Assembly: GCA_938048755.1 (NCBI GenBank)
Contig: CALIUG010000048.1
Coordinates: 1 to 60,370 of the forward strand
Origin: an uncultured Alphaproteobacteria bacterium
Lineage (GTDB): Bacteria > Pseudomonadota > Alphaproteobacteria > SP197
DNA length: 60,370 nucleotides
Direction of reading: 5' to 3'
The notes beneath the pieces were generated by a model. It was not told where the DNA came from. It made no database searches and saw only the letters and a list, made by a program, of their open reading frames with translations. This document shows, piece by piece, positions 1 to 9,180 of the stretch (its first letter is position 1; every line of letters begins with the position of its first letter). The position numbers and the translations under genes were made by a program.

Positions 1-901
1 GAAGCAGTATCAGATGGCTCGGCGTTTCGACGACAAACGCCATCCCTGCATGCGCTACTTCATTGGTGACGTGCGCGATGTTGATCGCCTGGAAATGGCC
101 ATGCGCGATGTCGATATCGTGGTGCATGCTGCCGCGCTGAAGCATGTGCCGGCAGCCGAATACAATCCGTTCGAGTGCATCATGACGAACATCCATGGTG
201 CCGAAAATGTCGTGAAGGCCTCCCTGCGCACCGGGGTCCAGCGCGTCGCCGTGCTCTCCACGGACAAGGCGGCCAGCCCGATCAACCTTTATGGCGCCTC
301 CAAGCTGGCCTCTGACAAGATCTTCGTGGCGGCCAACAACCTCTCGGGCGATGACGGTGCGTCGTTCTGCGTCGTGCGTTACGGCAATGTGCTGGGTTCG
401 CGCGGCAGCGTCCTGCCGCTCTTCCGCAGTCTGAAGGCCAACAAGGCCGATCATCTCCCCATCACCGATCCGCGCATGACGCGTTTCTGGATTACCCTGG
501 AACAGGGCGTGGCCTTTGTGCTTTCGAGCCTGGCCATGATGCAGGGTGGTGAAATCTTCGTGCCCAAGATCGCAAGTTCGCTGGTCACCGATCTCGCCCA
601 GGCGGTCGCGCCGGAACTGCCCATGCACAATGTCGGCATTCGTATTGGCGAGAAGCTGCACGAGGTGATGATCACCGAGGATGATGCCCGCGCGACGCTG
701 GAACTCGATGACCGGTTCGTGCTGTGCCCCGGCTATGACAACTGGAGTGCGGCCGCCTATGACGCCATGGGTGCGAAAAAGGTTTCCGAAGACTTCCGCT
801 ATGCCAGCAACCAGAACAGCGACGTGCTTGATGCCGAAGGCCTCGCCGCTCTGGTTGAACACGCCGATGCCCATGCCAAAGGCCAGGAGGCCAGCCTATG
901 A
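1..901 (+). CDS. pseB: UDP-GlcNAc 4,6-dehydratase (inverting), PseB, 5' end outside window
   Basis: This enzyme makes UDP-2-acetamido-2,6-dideoxy-L-arabino-hexos-4-ulose, the first step of CMP-pseudaminic acid synthesis. The open frame runs from the left edge without a start; KQYQM precedes the first in-window Met at 14, and PseB proteins have KQ-E/Y-M at this place, so the N-terminal Rossmann region (about 35-40 residues) lies upstream. Counting from position 14, the family signatures IGDVRD (17-22), STDKA (82-86, catalytic Asp/Lys) and YGASK (Y93, K97) are all present. It overlaps the next gene by ATGA. PseC, PseG/H and PseI follow downstream and support the PseB assignment over other extended SDRs. 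Confidence 0.93.
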   Translation, partial: KQYQMARRFDDKRHPCMRYFIGDVRDVDRLEMAMRDVDIVVHAAALKHVPAAEYNPFECIMTNIHGAENVVKASLRTGVQRVAVLSTDKAASPINLYGASKLASDKIFVAANNLSGDDGASFCVVRYGNVLGSRGSVLPLFRSLKANKADHLPITDPRMTRFWITLEQGVAFVLSSLAMMQGGEIFVPKIASSLVTDLAQAVAPELPMHNVGIRIGEKLHEVMITEDDARATLELDDRFVLCPGYDNWSAAAYDAMGAKKVSEDFRYASNQNSDVLDAEGLAALVEHADAHAKGQEASL

Positions 902-2073
902 AACACTGCACCCGTTGCGTGATGCCTGAGACTTCCGAGACGCTGGCGTTTGACGGTGGCGGTGTGTGCACGGTCTGCCAGCAGGTTGAATTCAAGCAGA
1001 CAGGCATCGATTGGGATGCCAAGAAAGCCGAGTTTGCGACGCTGGTCGAAGAAGTGCGCGGCAAGCACGATTACGACTGCATCGTGCCGTTCTCCGGCGG
1101 CAAGGATTCAACCTACACGCTCTGGTATCTGGTAAAGGAACTGGGTCTCAAGCCGCTGGTCGTGCGTTTTGACCACGGCTTCATGCGCTCGACCCTGATC
1201 GAGAACAACATCCGCACCTTCCGAAAGCTGGGTTGCGACGTGATGACCTTCACGCCCAACTGGCAGGTCGTGAGGAAACTGATGTTCGAAGCATTGCGCC
1301 GTCGTGCCGATTTCTGCTGGCACTGTCACACCGGCATCTTTGCCTATCCCATGCGTATCGCGGTCGAGAAGCAGGTGCCGCTGGTGATCTGGGGCGAACC
1401 CAGCGCCGAATACGCCTCGTTCTACGGCTATGACGAAGACGAGGAGGTCGACGAGCGGCGTTTCAACACGCTGGTCAATCTGGGCATCAATGCCGAAGAC
1501 ATGGTCGGCATGCTCGACGACACCATCGGCGACTATCCCGTCACCGCACGTGATCTCAAGCCCTATACCTATCCACCGCTGGCCGACCTGCGCCGCCTGC
1601 GCATGCGTTCGGTGTGTCTGGGTTCCTACATTCCATGGGATGTCAGGAAGCAGGTTGATCTGATCAAGGAAGACCTTGGCTGGCAGGGCGAAGAGGTCGA
1701 GGGTGTGCCGCCCGAGTATGACTACGAGAAGATCGAGTGTTTCATGCAGGGCGTGCGTGACTACATCAAGTATCTCAAGCGCGGCTTTGGACGCACGGCC
1801 CATCTGGCTTCGATCGACATCCGCAACGGTCGTCTCAGCCGTGACGAGGGCGAGGCCCTGGTTGCCGCCTATGACGGCAAACGTCCGGGCTCGCTGGATG
1901 TCTTCCTGCATTACCTCGGCATCTCTGAAGCCGACTTCATGGAAATCGTGAACGGTCATGTCGTCAGTCCGCACGAGCCGCTGGATCTCGAATGGGCGCA
2001 GGCCAATGCAATGGAACAGAAGCCATGGGACTTCGAGCAGTGGACCCGTGTCGGCGGTGCCGACGAGGCCTGA
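898..2073 (+). CDS. N-acetyl sugar amidotransferase (PseA/WbpG/WbuX type)
   Basis: This 391-residue protein belongs to the PP-loop ATPases that turn an N-acetyl group of a sugar into an acetamidino group, using ammonia from a HisH/HisF pair. It has an N-terminal zinc-type pair C4-x2-C7 and C24-x2-C27, the PP-loop SGGKDST at residues 66-72, and a FCWHCHTG cysteine/histidine motif around residue 140. It is followed directly by hisH- and hisF-like genes, the partner arrangement known from Pseudomonas aeruginosa wbpG-hisH2-hisF2. With pse genes around it, an acetamidino form of pseudaminic acid is the likely product, but the substrate cannot be read from sequence. Confidence 0.9.
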   Translation: MKHCTRCVMPETSETLAFDGGGVCTVCQQVEFKQTGIDWDAKKAEFATLVEEVRGKHDYDCIVPFSGGKDSTYTLWYLVKELGLKPLVVRFDHGFMRSTLIENNIRTFRKLGCDVMTFTPNWQVVRKLMFEALRRRADFCWHCHTGIFAYPMRIAVEKQVPLVIWGEPSAEYASFYGYDEDEEVDERRFNTLVNLGINAEDMVGMLDDTIGDYPVTARDLKPYTYPPLADLRRLRMRSVCLGSYIPWDVRKQVDLIKEDLGWQGEEVEGVPPEYDYEKIECFMQGVRDYIKYLKRGFGRTAHLASIDIRNGRLSRDEGEALVAAYDGKRPGSLDVFLHYLGISEADFMEIVNGHVVSPHEPLDLEWAQANAMEQKPWDFEQWTRVGGADEA

Positions 2074-2094
2074 TCCAGTCCGGCGACTGAGACC

Positions 2095-2715
2095 ATGAAT
2101 GTCACCATTGTCGATTACGGAGCAGGCAACCTGCGTTCGGTCGCTAATGCCTTCTATCTGGCAGGCGCCGATCCGGTTCTTGCGAGCAACCCCGACGAGG
2201 TTGCCGGCAGCGAACGCATCGTGCTGCCCGGCGTCGGAGCCGCCGGACCCGCCATGCTTGCCCTGCGGCAGTCGGGCATGGCCGAGGCGCTCAACATCGC
2301 GCGCATGCGCGGCACCCCCATCATGGGCATCTGTCTCGGCATGCAGATGATGGCCGAACGCCTGGAAGAATATGGCAGCCATACCGGTCTGGGTTGGATC
2401 CCAGGCCATGCAGGGCCCATCGAAGACAACACCAATCTGCCCTGCCGCGTGCCCCATACCGGGTGGAGCGAGATTTCCACGACCCCTGCGGCTGATGGGC
2501 TGATCGGGCGCGGTGCGCGTGACCGCTTTGTCTATTTCTGTCACAGCAACTGTCTCATCACGGATGAAGAGGTCGTTGCCGCGACGGTCGAATGCGGTGG
2601 CCCCATCGTCGCGGCGATTTGTCATGAGACACTGTTTGCCGTGCAGTTCCACCCTGAGAAAAGCCAGCTTGGCGGTGAGCGCGTCCTGCAGGGTTTTCTG
2701 GACTGGAAGCCCTGA
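2095..2715 (+). CDS. hisH: HisH-type glutamine amidotransferase (surface-glycan paralogue)
   Basis: This class I glutamine amidotransferase subunit (206 residues, normal HisH length) hydrolyses glutamine and channels ammonia to its HisF partner. It starts with the typical VDYGAGN, has nucleophile C80 in GICLGMQMM, and H186/E188 in FHPEK completes the triad. Histidine-pathway hisH would normally sit with hisA, hisB or hisE; here it sits between a sugar amidotransferase and a hisF paralogue, so its ammonia probably serves amidine formation on a sugar. Confidence 0.9.
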   Translation: MNVTIVDYGAGNLRSVANAFYLAGADPVLASNPDEVAGSERIVLPGVGAAGPAMLALRQSGMAEALNIARMRGTPIMGICLGMQMMAERLEEYGSHTGLGWIPGHAGPIEDNTNLPCRVPHTGWSEISTTPAADGLIGRGARDRFVYFCHSNCLITDEEVVAATVECGGPIVAAICHETLFAVQFHPEKSQLGGERVLQGFLDWKP

Positions 2716-2719
2716 GGCC

Positions 2720-3475
2720 TTGCCGCAGAACCGCATCATTCCAAGCCTGCTTCTGCGTGGCGGACGCCTGGTGAAGGGCGAGGGCTTTCGAGATCACCGC
2801 GACGCCGGCGCGCCGCCTTCAACAGCACGCGCCCACAATGCACAGGGTGCCGACGAACTGGTGGTGCTCGACATCGACGCCAACCGCGAAGCGCGCGCGC
2901 CTGACCTTGAGATCTTTCGCGCCATCGCCTCGGAAATCCAGATTCCGCTCACCGTCGGCGGTGGTGTCCGTGATGTCGCAACAGCGCGCCAGGCCATGGA
3001 TGCCGGAGCCGACAAGATCATGGTGACGACAACCGCGCTGGACCGGCCCGAACTCATCACCGAACTTGCCGAACTGTTCGGACGTCAGGCCGTCGTACTG
3101 GGTGTTGATGTCCTGTTGAACGACGACGCTGGAACCCTGTTTGACCATCGCACCGGCAAGACGGCAGGCACTGGCGACTGGCTTGGCTGGATGCGTGACG
3201 GCATCCGCCGCGGCGCCGGTGAGATCCGTTTGATGGCGGTGGATCGTGAAGGCGCGCGCTCCGGCCTTGCCCTCGATCTTCATGCGCGGGCGCGTACTTC
3301 GGTCAACGTCCCGATCATCCTGGAAGGTGGTGCCGGAACGCTCGATCATCTGACCCAGGCCATGGCTGCTGGCGCGGATTCGCTGGCGCTGGGCACCATG
3401 CTGGTCTTTTCTGACAACAACCTCGTGAAGCTGAAACGGGTACTGGCGCAAGCCGGACACCCGATGCGCCCATGA
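2720..3475 (+). CDS. hisF: HisF-type cyclase paralogue of the glycan amidination system
   Basis: I place the start at TTG 2720, 4 nt after the hisH stop, with GGAAG at 2705-2709 as ribosome site; this gives 251 residues beginning MPQNRIIPSLLL, the usual HisF length and N-terminus. The frame stays open further upstream inside hisH, but that part is not HisF-like. The canonical catalytic Asp of the CLDV motif near residue 11 is replaced (SLLL), as in HisF homologues of O-antigen clusters, while the second Asp (in LGVDVL) is kept. This favours a role as ammonia tunnel and partner for the sugar amidotransferase rather than imidazole glycerol-phosphate synthesis. It overlaps the next gene by ATGA. 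Confidence 0.88.
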   Translation: MPQNRIIPSLLLRGGRLVKGEGFRDHRDAGAPPSTARAHNAQGADELVVLDIDANREARAPDLEIFRAIASEIQIPLTVGGGVRDVATARQAMDAGADKIMVTTTALDRPELITELAELFGRQAVVLGVDVLLNDDAGTLFDHRTGKTAGTGDWLGWMRDGIRRGAGEIRLMAVDREGARSGLALDLHARARTSVNVPIILEGGAGTLDHLTQAMAAGADSLALGTMLVFSDNNLVKLKRVLAQAGHPMRP

Positions 3476-4440
3476 AGAACCGGCTTGTCGGCGTATTGGG
3501 TCTGGGCTCCATCGGCATGCGCCATGCGCAGAACCTGATGGCGCTTCATTGTGATGTGATCGGCTTCGATCCCGATCCGGCAAGCCGTGCGCGTCTGGCT
3601 GCGGCCGGAGGTCGTGTTGCCGAAGACCGTCAGGCCGCGCTGAAGGCCTGTCAGGCCGTGGTCATCGCCACCCCCAATGCCAGTCACGCCGGCGATCTTG
3701 ATGCTGCGATCGGTGCAGGCCGTCATGTCTTTGCCGAGAAGCCGCTGGCACACGATGCTGCCGGACTCGACGCCTTGCTGGCCAAAGCAGCCCAAAGCAA
3801 TCTCACGGTCTTTGCCGCCTTCATGCTGCGTTACCACCCCGTGGTCGAGCGCATGAAGGCGCTGCTCGATGACGGTGCCATTGGTGAGGTCTGGGGCATG
3901 CGTGCTGCCTGTGGTTCGTGGCTGCCCTCCTGGCGGCCCGGCCAGGATTACCGTCAGGGTTATGCCGCCGACCCGGTCACGGGCGGGGTCATTCACGATA
4001 TCGTCCATGAGATCGATCTGGCCTGTCATCTGCTGGGGCAGGGCAGGGTTGCCTTCTGTGTCGCGCGCAGCAGCGGTCAGCTTGATATGCCCAGCGAGGA
4101 CATCGCCGATCTGGTCCTTGCCCATGCCGGCGGGGCATCCAGCAGCCTGCATCTCGACTATCTCGCCCGTCCCCCCGTGCGCCAGGGCAGTGTCTCGGGT
4201 ACGCGGGGCACCCTGTTCTATGACCTCAATGCCAGGACCCTGCGTCATCTCGATGCCGAGGGTTCCCAAGTGGAAGCCATGACTGCGCCCGGGGCATGGG
4301 CGGACGACTATGTTGCCGAGATGCAGGATTTTCTGGACTGCCTGGACGGCCAATCCGCGCCGCGTTGTGATGGCGCAGAAGCCTTGCAGGTTCTCCACAC
4401 CACCCTTCAGGCACGTGCTATGGCAGGGCTGCCCCAATGA
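3472..4440 (+). CDS. Gfo/Idh/MocA family oxidoreductase
   Basis: This 322-residue NAD(P)-dependent oxidoreductase probably acts on a sugar or sugar nucleotide. The N-terminal Rossmann motif GLGSIG is at residues 10-15 and the family motif EKP is at 89-91, with the active-site Lys K90. A DIVHEIDL stretch in the C-terminal domain carries the usual conserved His/Asp region. It overlaps its neighbours by 4 nt on both sides, so it is translationally coupled to hisF and to the cytidylyltransferase-aminotransferase fusion. Substrate unknown. Confidence 0.87.
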   Translation: MKNRLVGVLGLGSIGMRHAQNLMALHCDVIGFDPDPASRARLAAAGGRVAEDRQAALKACQAVVIATPNASHAGDLDAAIGAGRHVFAEKPLAHDAAGLDALLAKAAQSNLTVFAAFMLRYHPVVERMKALLDDGAIGEVWGMRAACGSWLPSWRPGQDYRQGYAADPVTGGVIHDIVHEIDLACHLLGQGRVAFCVARSSGQLDMPSEDIADLVLAHAGGASSSLHLDYLARPPVRQGSVSGTRGTLFYDLNARTLRHLDAEGSQVEAMTAPGAWADDYVAEMQDFLDCLDGQSAPRCDGAEALQVLHTTLQARAMAGLPQ

Positions 4441-6488
4441 CGACGCTGGCGATCATTCAGGCCCGCATGGGCTCGGCCCGCCTTCCCGGCAAGATGCTGA
4501 TGGATCTGGCGGGACGCCCGGTTCTGGCCCATGTCGTTGCGGCCGCACGCGCCATTGCCGGGGTCGACAAGGTTGTGGTGGCGACCTCCGTGGAAGTCGG
4601 CGACGATGCCCTGGCGCAATGGTGCGATGACCATGATGTCGCCTGCTTCCGTGGCAGCGAGAAGGATGTGCTCGAACGGTTTACCGGAGCCGCGCGCGCC
4701 CATGGTGCCGATGTGGTGTTGCGCCTGACGGGCGATTGCCCGCTGCTCGACCCCGAGATTGCCGGGCAGGTTCTGGCCCTGCTGATCGAAGGTGGTGCTG
4801 ACTATGCCAGCAACGTCGATCCGGCAAGCTGGCCTGATGGCCTCGATTGTGAAGCCATGACCATGGCGGCCCTGGAAACGGCTGCTGCCGAGGCACGCCG
4901 TCCTTCGGACCGTGAACATGTCACGCCGTTTCTGCGCAACACCAAGGCGCGCTTCTCGACCCTGAACCTGACCTGTTCTGTTCCCGGTCTGGCGTGGCAT
5001 CGTTGGACGCTCGACAAAGCCGACGACCTGGCCTTCCTGGAAAAGGTCGCGGCACATCTGCCCGGGGATCGTCCGGTTTCGATGACAGCCGTGCTCGCGA
5101 TCCTGCGTGACCATCCCGAACTGGTGCACGGCAACCGTGCCGCACGGAACGAGGGGTTTGATGCCTCGGTTGCCGCCGAACCGCTGGACCGAGAGCGTAC
5201 ATACGAGGCCTCGCACAAGATGCTGACCCGGGCCGAAGCGGTCGTGCCGTTGGGCTCTCAGACCTTCTCCAAGAGCCGTATCCAGCTTCCGCCGGGCGAA
5301 TCACCTCTGTTCCTGACCCACGGCGAAGGCGGCCGGGTCTGGGATGTCGATGGCAACGAATATGTCGACATGGTCAGTGGCCTGCTGCCGGTCGTGCTGG
5401 GTTATCGCGACCCTGATGTCGACCGGGCCGTGCGTCGTCAGCTCGATTGTGGCATCAGCTTCAGTCTGGCGACCAAAATGGAAAGCGATCTGGCCGAGCG
5501 CCTGATCCGTCATGTGCCCTCGGCCGAGATGGTCCGGTTTGGCAAGAACGGCACCGATGCCACCAGTGCCTGCATCCGCCTGGCGCGCGCGTTCACAGGG
5601 CGCGACCGGATCGCGCTGTGTGGCTATCACGGCTGGCAGGACTGGTATGTCGGTGCGACGACACGCAACCGCGGCATTCCAAAGGCCGTGAGCGAGCTCT
5701 CGCACATGGTGGCCTATGGTGACCTTGAAGCCGTCGACCAGTTGATGTCGCAACATCCAGGAGAGTTCGCCTGCCTGATCCTGGAGCCGACCAACGTGGT
5801 GGAGCCGCCCGAGGGTTATCTCGAAACCCTGCGTGATCTCGTGCACAGCCATGGCGCCCTCCTGGTGTTTGATGAGGTCATCACCGGATTCCGCTGGGCG
5901 CTGGGCGGGGCGCAGGCCTATTACGGCATCACGCCGGACCTCTCGGCCTTTGGCAAGGCCATGGCCAACGGTTTGCCGATTTGCGCCGTCGTCGGGCGCG
6001 CGGACATCATGATGGTGATGGAGGAAATCTTCTTCTCCTCGACCTTCGGCGGCGAGGCGCTTTCGCTTGCCGGAGCCATTGCCACCGTCGACAAGCTGGA
6101 AGACGAGCACGTGCCGGCCCTGCTGTGGCAGAAAGGTGCGCAGTTGATGGCCGATGCCCGCGCCATCACGGCGCGCCATGGCGTCGAGGATGCGTTGGGT
6201 CTGGTCGGGTCCGCGCCCTGGGCCATCCTCTCCTATCGCGATCATGAGGGCGGCAGCGCGGCGGCCGTGAAGACGCTGTTCCTGCGTGAAATGATCGCTT
6301 CGGGCGTGCTGATCAACGCCAGCCACAATGTCAGCTTTGCCCATGACCGGGCCGACATGGCCCGGGTCCTGGCTGCCTGGGATCATGCCGCGGGCGTGCT
6401 GGCCGGGGAGCTTGCACGCGGCGGACTCGACCAGCGGCTCGACAACGGCCTTATCCGCCCGGTCTTTCAGGTCCGGCCCAGCGCGTGA
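4437..6488 (+). CDS. Fusion: SpsF-like cytidylyltransferase + class III (GSA-type) aminotransferase
   Basis: This 683-residue protein joins two enzymes. Residues 1 to about 235 are an SpsF/KdsB-like nucleotidyltransferase with QARMGSARLPGK near the start (pyrophosphorylase signature) and LTGDCPLLD. Residues about 255-683 are a glutamate-1-semialdehyde-aminotransferase-like PLP enzyme with LFDEVITGFR-type Asp (VFDEVITGFR) and the Schiff-base lysine K507 in FGKAMANG. There is no stop or second start between the domains. Such fusions are known in sporadic surface-glycan clusters; the pairing suggests transamination and CMP or CDP activation of the same sugar. It is coupled by ATGA to the gene upstream. 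Confidence 0.88.
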   Translation: MTTLAIIQARMGSARLPGKMLMDLAGRPVLAHVVAAARAIAGVDKVVVATSVEVGDDALAQWCDDHDVACFRGSEKDVLERFTGAARAHGADVVLRLTGDCPLLDPEIAGQVLALLIEGGADYASNVDPASWPDGLDCEAMTMAALETAAAEARRPSDREHVTPFLRNTKARFSTLNLTCSVPGLAWHRWTLDKADDLAFLEKVAAHLPGDRPVSMTAVLAILRDHPELVHGNRAARNEGFDASVAAEPLDRERTYEASHKMLTRAEAVVPLGSQTFSKSRIQLPPGESPLFLTHGEGGRVWDVDGNEYVDMVSGLLPVVLGYRDPDVDRAVRRQLDCGISFSLATKMESDLAERLIRHVPSAEMVRFGKNGTDATSACIRLARAFTGRDRIALCGYHGWQDWYVGATTRNRGIPKAVSELSHMVAYGDLEAVDQLMSQHPGEFACLILEPTNVVEPPEGYLETLRDLVHSHGALLVFDEVITGFRWALGGAQAYYGITPDLSAFGKAMANGLPICAVVGRADIMMVMEEIFFSSTFGGEALSLAGAIATVDKLEDEHVPALLWQKGAQLMADARAITARHGVEDALGLVGSAPWAILSYRDHEGGSAAAVKTLFLREMIASGVLINASHNVSFAHDRADMARVLAAWDHAAGVLAGELARGGLDQRLDNGLIRPVFQVRPSA

Positions 6489-6490
6489 CG

Positions 6491-7699
6491 ATGTCCGGGT
6501 CAAAACCCTTCATGCCTTACGGGCGTCAGAGCATCGATCAGGCCGATATCGATGCGGTGGTGGCCGTGCTCGAGAGCGACTGGCTGACAACCGGCCCGGC
6601 GGTCGACCGGTTCGAGGAAGCCGCACGCGAGGTGACCGGCGCGCGACACGCGCTGGCCTGCTCCAACGGTACGGCCGGGCTTCATCTGGCAACCCTTGCG
6701 TTGGAACTGGGGTCGGGTGATGCCCTGATCGTACCCACCCTGACCTTCCTGGCGACAGCCAACTGCGCACGCTACGTCGGTGCCGAGGTCATCTTTGCCG
6801 ATGTCGACCCCGAGACAGCCCTGATCGAGCCCCATCATCTTGAAGAGGCGCTTGCCCGTGCCGGTGACCTGCGGCCCGTCGCGGTGGCACCGGTGCATTT
6901 CGGTGGCCAGGTTGCCGACCTTCAGGGGCTGTCAGCCGTCGCCCGGACTTCGGGCCTGCATGTCATGGAAGACGCCTGTCATGCGCTGGGCGGAACCTAT
7001 ACGCATGACGGCAAACAGGTTCGCGTGGGAGCCTGCGCCGACAGCGATCTTGCGGTGTTCTCCCTGCACCCGGTCAAGACCGCGACCATGGCTGAGGGCG
7101 GCATTGTCACCACCAACGACGACCGCCTTGCCGAGCGGGTTGCGCGCCTGCGCACCCACGGCACCATTCGTGAACCCTCGGGCTGGAGCGACCGTGACCA
7201 GGGATTCACCGATGGGATGGCGAACGCCTGGTACTACGAAATGCCAGAGGTCGGCCTGAACTATCGGGCTAGCGATCTTCATTGCGCGCTTGGTGCGACG
7301 CAGCTTTCCAGGCTGAATCATTTCGTCACGCGCCGGGCGGAACTGGTCGCGGCCTACGATGCCGCGCTTGCTCCGTTCTCGCCCGCCATCCGTCCTGTGG
7401 GGCGTCGTCCGGATCAAATGCCGGGCTGGCATCTCTTTATCGCGCTCATTGATTTCGAAGCGTTGGGCACGACCCGTGCCGCGGTGATGGCGGCGCTGCG
7501 TGAAGAGGGGATCGGCACACAGGTGCATTACCTCCCGGTGCATCGTCAGCCCTACTATCGGGACCGCTATGGCAGCCTTGATCTTCCCGGTGCCGATGCC
7601 TTTTACGAACGCTGCCTCAGCCTGCCGCTGTTTCCCGGCATGGAAGACGATGACGTCCGCCGCGTGGTCGAGGCACTGACAAGGGCCTGCGGGCTGTGA
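6491..7699 (+). CDS. pseC: UDP-4-amino-4,6-dideoxy-N-acetyl-L-altrosamine transaminase, PseC
   Basis: This DegT/DnrJ/EryC1 aminotransferase converts the 4-keto product of PseB to the 4-amino sugar. The N-terminal PYGRQSID and SDWLTTGP are characteristic of PseC, and the PLP lysine K196 lies in FSLHPVKT followed by MAEGG. I use ATG 6491; a GTG at 6485 that overlaps the previous stop is an equally possible start adding two residues. Length (402) is slightly above the family norm. It is coupled to the PseG-PseH fusion by GTGA. Confidence 0.92.
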   Translation: MSGSKPFMPYGRQSIDQADIDAVVAVLESDWLTTGPAVDRFEEAAREVTGARHALACSNGTAGLHLATLALELGSGDALIVPTLTFLATANCARYVGAEVIFADVDPETALIEPHHLEEALARAGDLRPVAVAPVHFGGQVADLQGLSAVARTSGLHVMEDACHALGGTYTHDGKQVRVGACADSDLAVFSLHPVKTATMAEGGIVTTNDDRLAERVARLRTHGTIREPSGWSDRDQGFTDGMANAWYYEMPEVGLNYRASDLHCALGATQLSRLNHFVTRRAELVAAYDAALAPFSPAIRPVGRRPDQMPGWHLFIALIDFEALGTTRAAVMAALREEGIGTQVHYLPVHRQPYYRDRYGSLDLPGADAFYERCLSLPLFPGMEDDDVRRVVEALTRACGL

Positions 7700-9180
7700 A
7701 ACAACCGCTCATTGTTTTCCGCTGTGACGCAGGCCCGGTGCACGGAACCGGGCATGTGCGGCGGTGCCTTTCGCTTGCCCGTGTCTTTCGGAATGCTGGC
7801 TGGCGCGCCGTGTTCATGACCGATCTCGCCAGTCCCGAATATGTTCCCGAACTCGAGGCCCAGGGGGACGATCTTCTCCTGATCAATGGCGACGATCCCG
7901 TTGATGAGCAGGCCATGCATCTCCTGGCGCCAGAATCAGAGGGGGTCCAGGTGCTGGTCGCGGATAACTACGAACTCGATGCCCGCTTCGAGCGTGCGTG
8001 CCGGCCCATGACCGATGTTCTGGTGGCGCTCGACGACCTTGCCGACCGCCCGCGTGATGCTGATGTCCTCTTCGACTCGGCCCTGGGTCGTGAAGCATCC
8101 GACTATGCCGGTCTGTTGCCGGAATCCTGCAGGGTGGTGACGGGACCCGGTGTTGCCCTGCTCGCCCCTGATTTCATGGAAATGCGCGCGACCTCGCTCC
8201 TGCGCAGGGAAACACCGGGGCTGGAGAGAATCATGATCAGCCTGGGTGGTGTTGACCCTGGGCCTGTTCTCGAGCGCCTTGTCGATGGTCTCGCCCTGGG
8301 CGGATTCCAGGGCTGGCTGACGGTGGTGCTGGGCCAGGAACTGGAGGTCGCGACCCGATTGCGCGCGCGTTCCGGCGATCCCTTCAAGCTGGAAGTGTCC
8401 GTGGGCGTGCGTGACATGGCGCAGCGGTTGTTCATGACCGACCTTGCCATCGGTGCCGGCGGTTCGTCGGCCTGGGAGCGGTGTGCTTTGGGTGTTCCGA
8501 GTCTTGTGGTCGTCACGGCCCACAATCAGGATTTCATTGCCAGGGGCCTCGCCGAAGCAGGGGCCGTGCAGCTTCTGGGCTGGCATGAAGACGTGACAGC
8601 GGATTCTGTGGCCGCTGCCTTCCGAAATCTTGCGGACGATCCTGCCGGGCTGGCAAAGTTTTCCCAGAATTCAGCCGACCTGTGTGATGGGCGTGGTGGG
8701 GAACGCACGTGGCTTTCCTGTCTGGAGGAGGTCGTGCACGCAGGTCTGGTGACGTTGCGACTGGCAACGCAGGCCGACGAAGACATCGTGCTTGCTTGGC
8801 AGAACGCACCGCAGACGCGGCGCTACGCACACAGTGTCGTCGTGCTGACCCGTGAGGAACATCATGCCTGGTTTGCCGCACGCCTGACCGATCCGGACTG
8901 TCTGCTTTGCATCATCACCTGTGACGGCCAGGACGCAGGTTCGCTGCGTCTTGATCGCAAGGGAACAGGCAGTGACCGGATCGTCTCGATCTACCTTGCG
9001 CCCGAGGCCTATGGCGGGGGTGTGGCGACCGCAGCGCTCACGTTGGCGCAGCGCCTGGCGCCGGGCTGGCGCATGTTGGCCGAGGTTCTGGCCGAGAACG
9101 AGCCCTCACACCGCCTGTTCCAGCGCGCCGGGTTCCGCAGCGATGGCGAAGGTACCTATATCTGGGAGGCTGCCGCATGA
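7696..9180 (+). CDS. pseG: PseG-PseH fusion: UDP-sugar hydrolase plus N-acetyltransferase
   Basis: Residues 1 to about 340 match PseG, which releases UDP from UDP-2,4-diacetamido-trideoxy-altrose: HGTGHVRRC at 16-24 and a GT-B-like C-half with [16 protein letters not shown]. Residues about 345-494 are a GNAT domain (LRLATQADE start, [10 protein letters not shown] acetyl-CoA loop, [13 protein letters not shown]) as in PseH, which acetylates N-4 one step earlier. In Campylobacter and Helicobacter these are separate proteins. Starts at GTG overlapping the pseC stop; ends in ATGA with pseI. Confidence 0.9.
   Translation: MKQPLIVFRCDAGPVHGTGHVRRCLSLARVFRNAGWRAVFMTDLASPEYVPELEAQGDDLLLINGDDPVDEQAMHLLAPESEGVQVLVADNYELDARFERACRPMTDVLVALDDLADRPRDADVLFDSALGREASDYAGLLPESCRVVTGPGVALLAPDFMEMRATSLLRRETPGLERIMISLGGVDPGPVLERLVDGLALGGFQGWLTVVLGQELEVATRLRARSGDPFKLEVSVGVRDMAQRLFMTDLAIGAGGSSAWERCALGVPSLVVVTAHNQDFIARGLAEAGAVQLLGWHEDVTADSVAAAFRNLADDPAGLAKFSQNSADLCDGRGGERTWLSCLEEVVHAGLVTLRLATQADEDIVLAWQNAPQTRRYAHSVVVLTREEHHAWFAARLTDPDCLLCIITCDGQDAGSLRLDRKGTGSDRIVSIYLAPEAYGGGVATAALTLAQRLAPGWRMLAEVLAENEPSHRLFQRAGFRSDGEGTYIWEAAA

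Noticed and set aside
1108..2739. Long minus-strand open frame (543 codons) opposite the amidotransferase and hisH
   Set aside because: The plus-strand proteins have complete active sites (PP-loop, glutaminase triad); the antisense product shows no family.
2095..3475. hisH and hisF as part of the histidine biosynthesis operon
   Set aside because: No other his gene is near, a sugar amidotransferase precedes them, and HisF lacks the first catalytic Asp.
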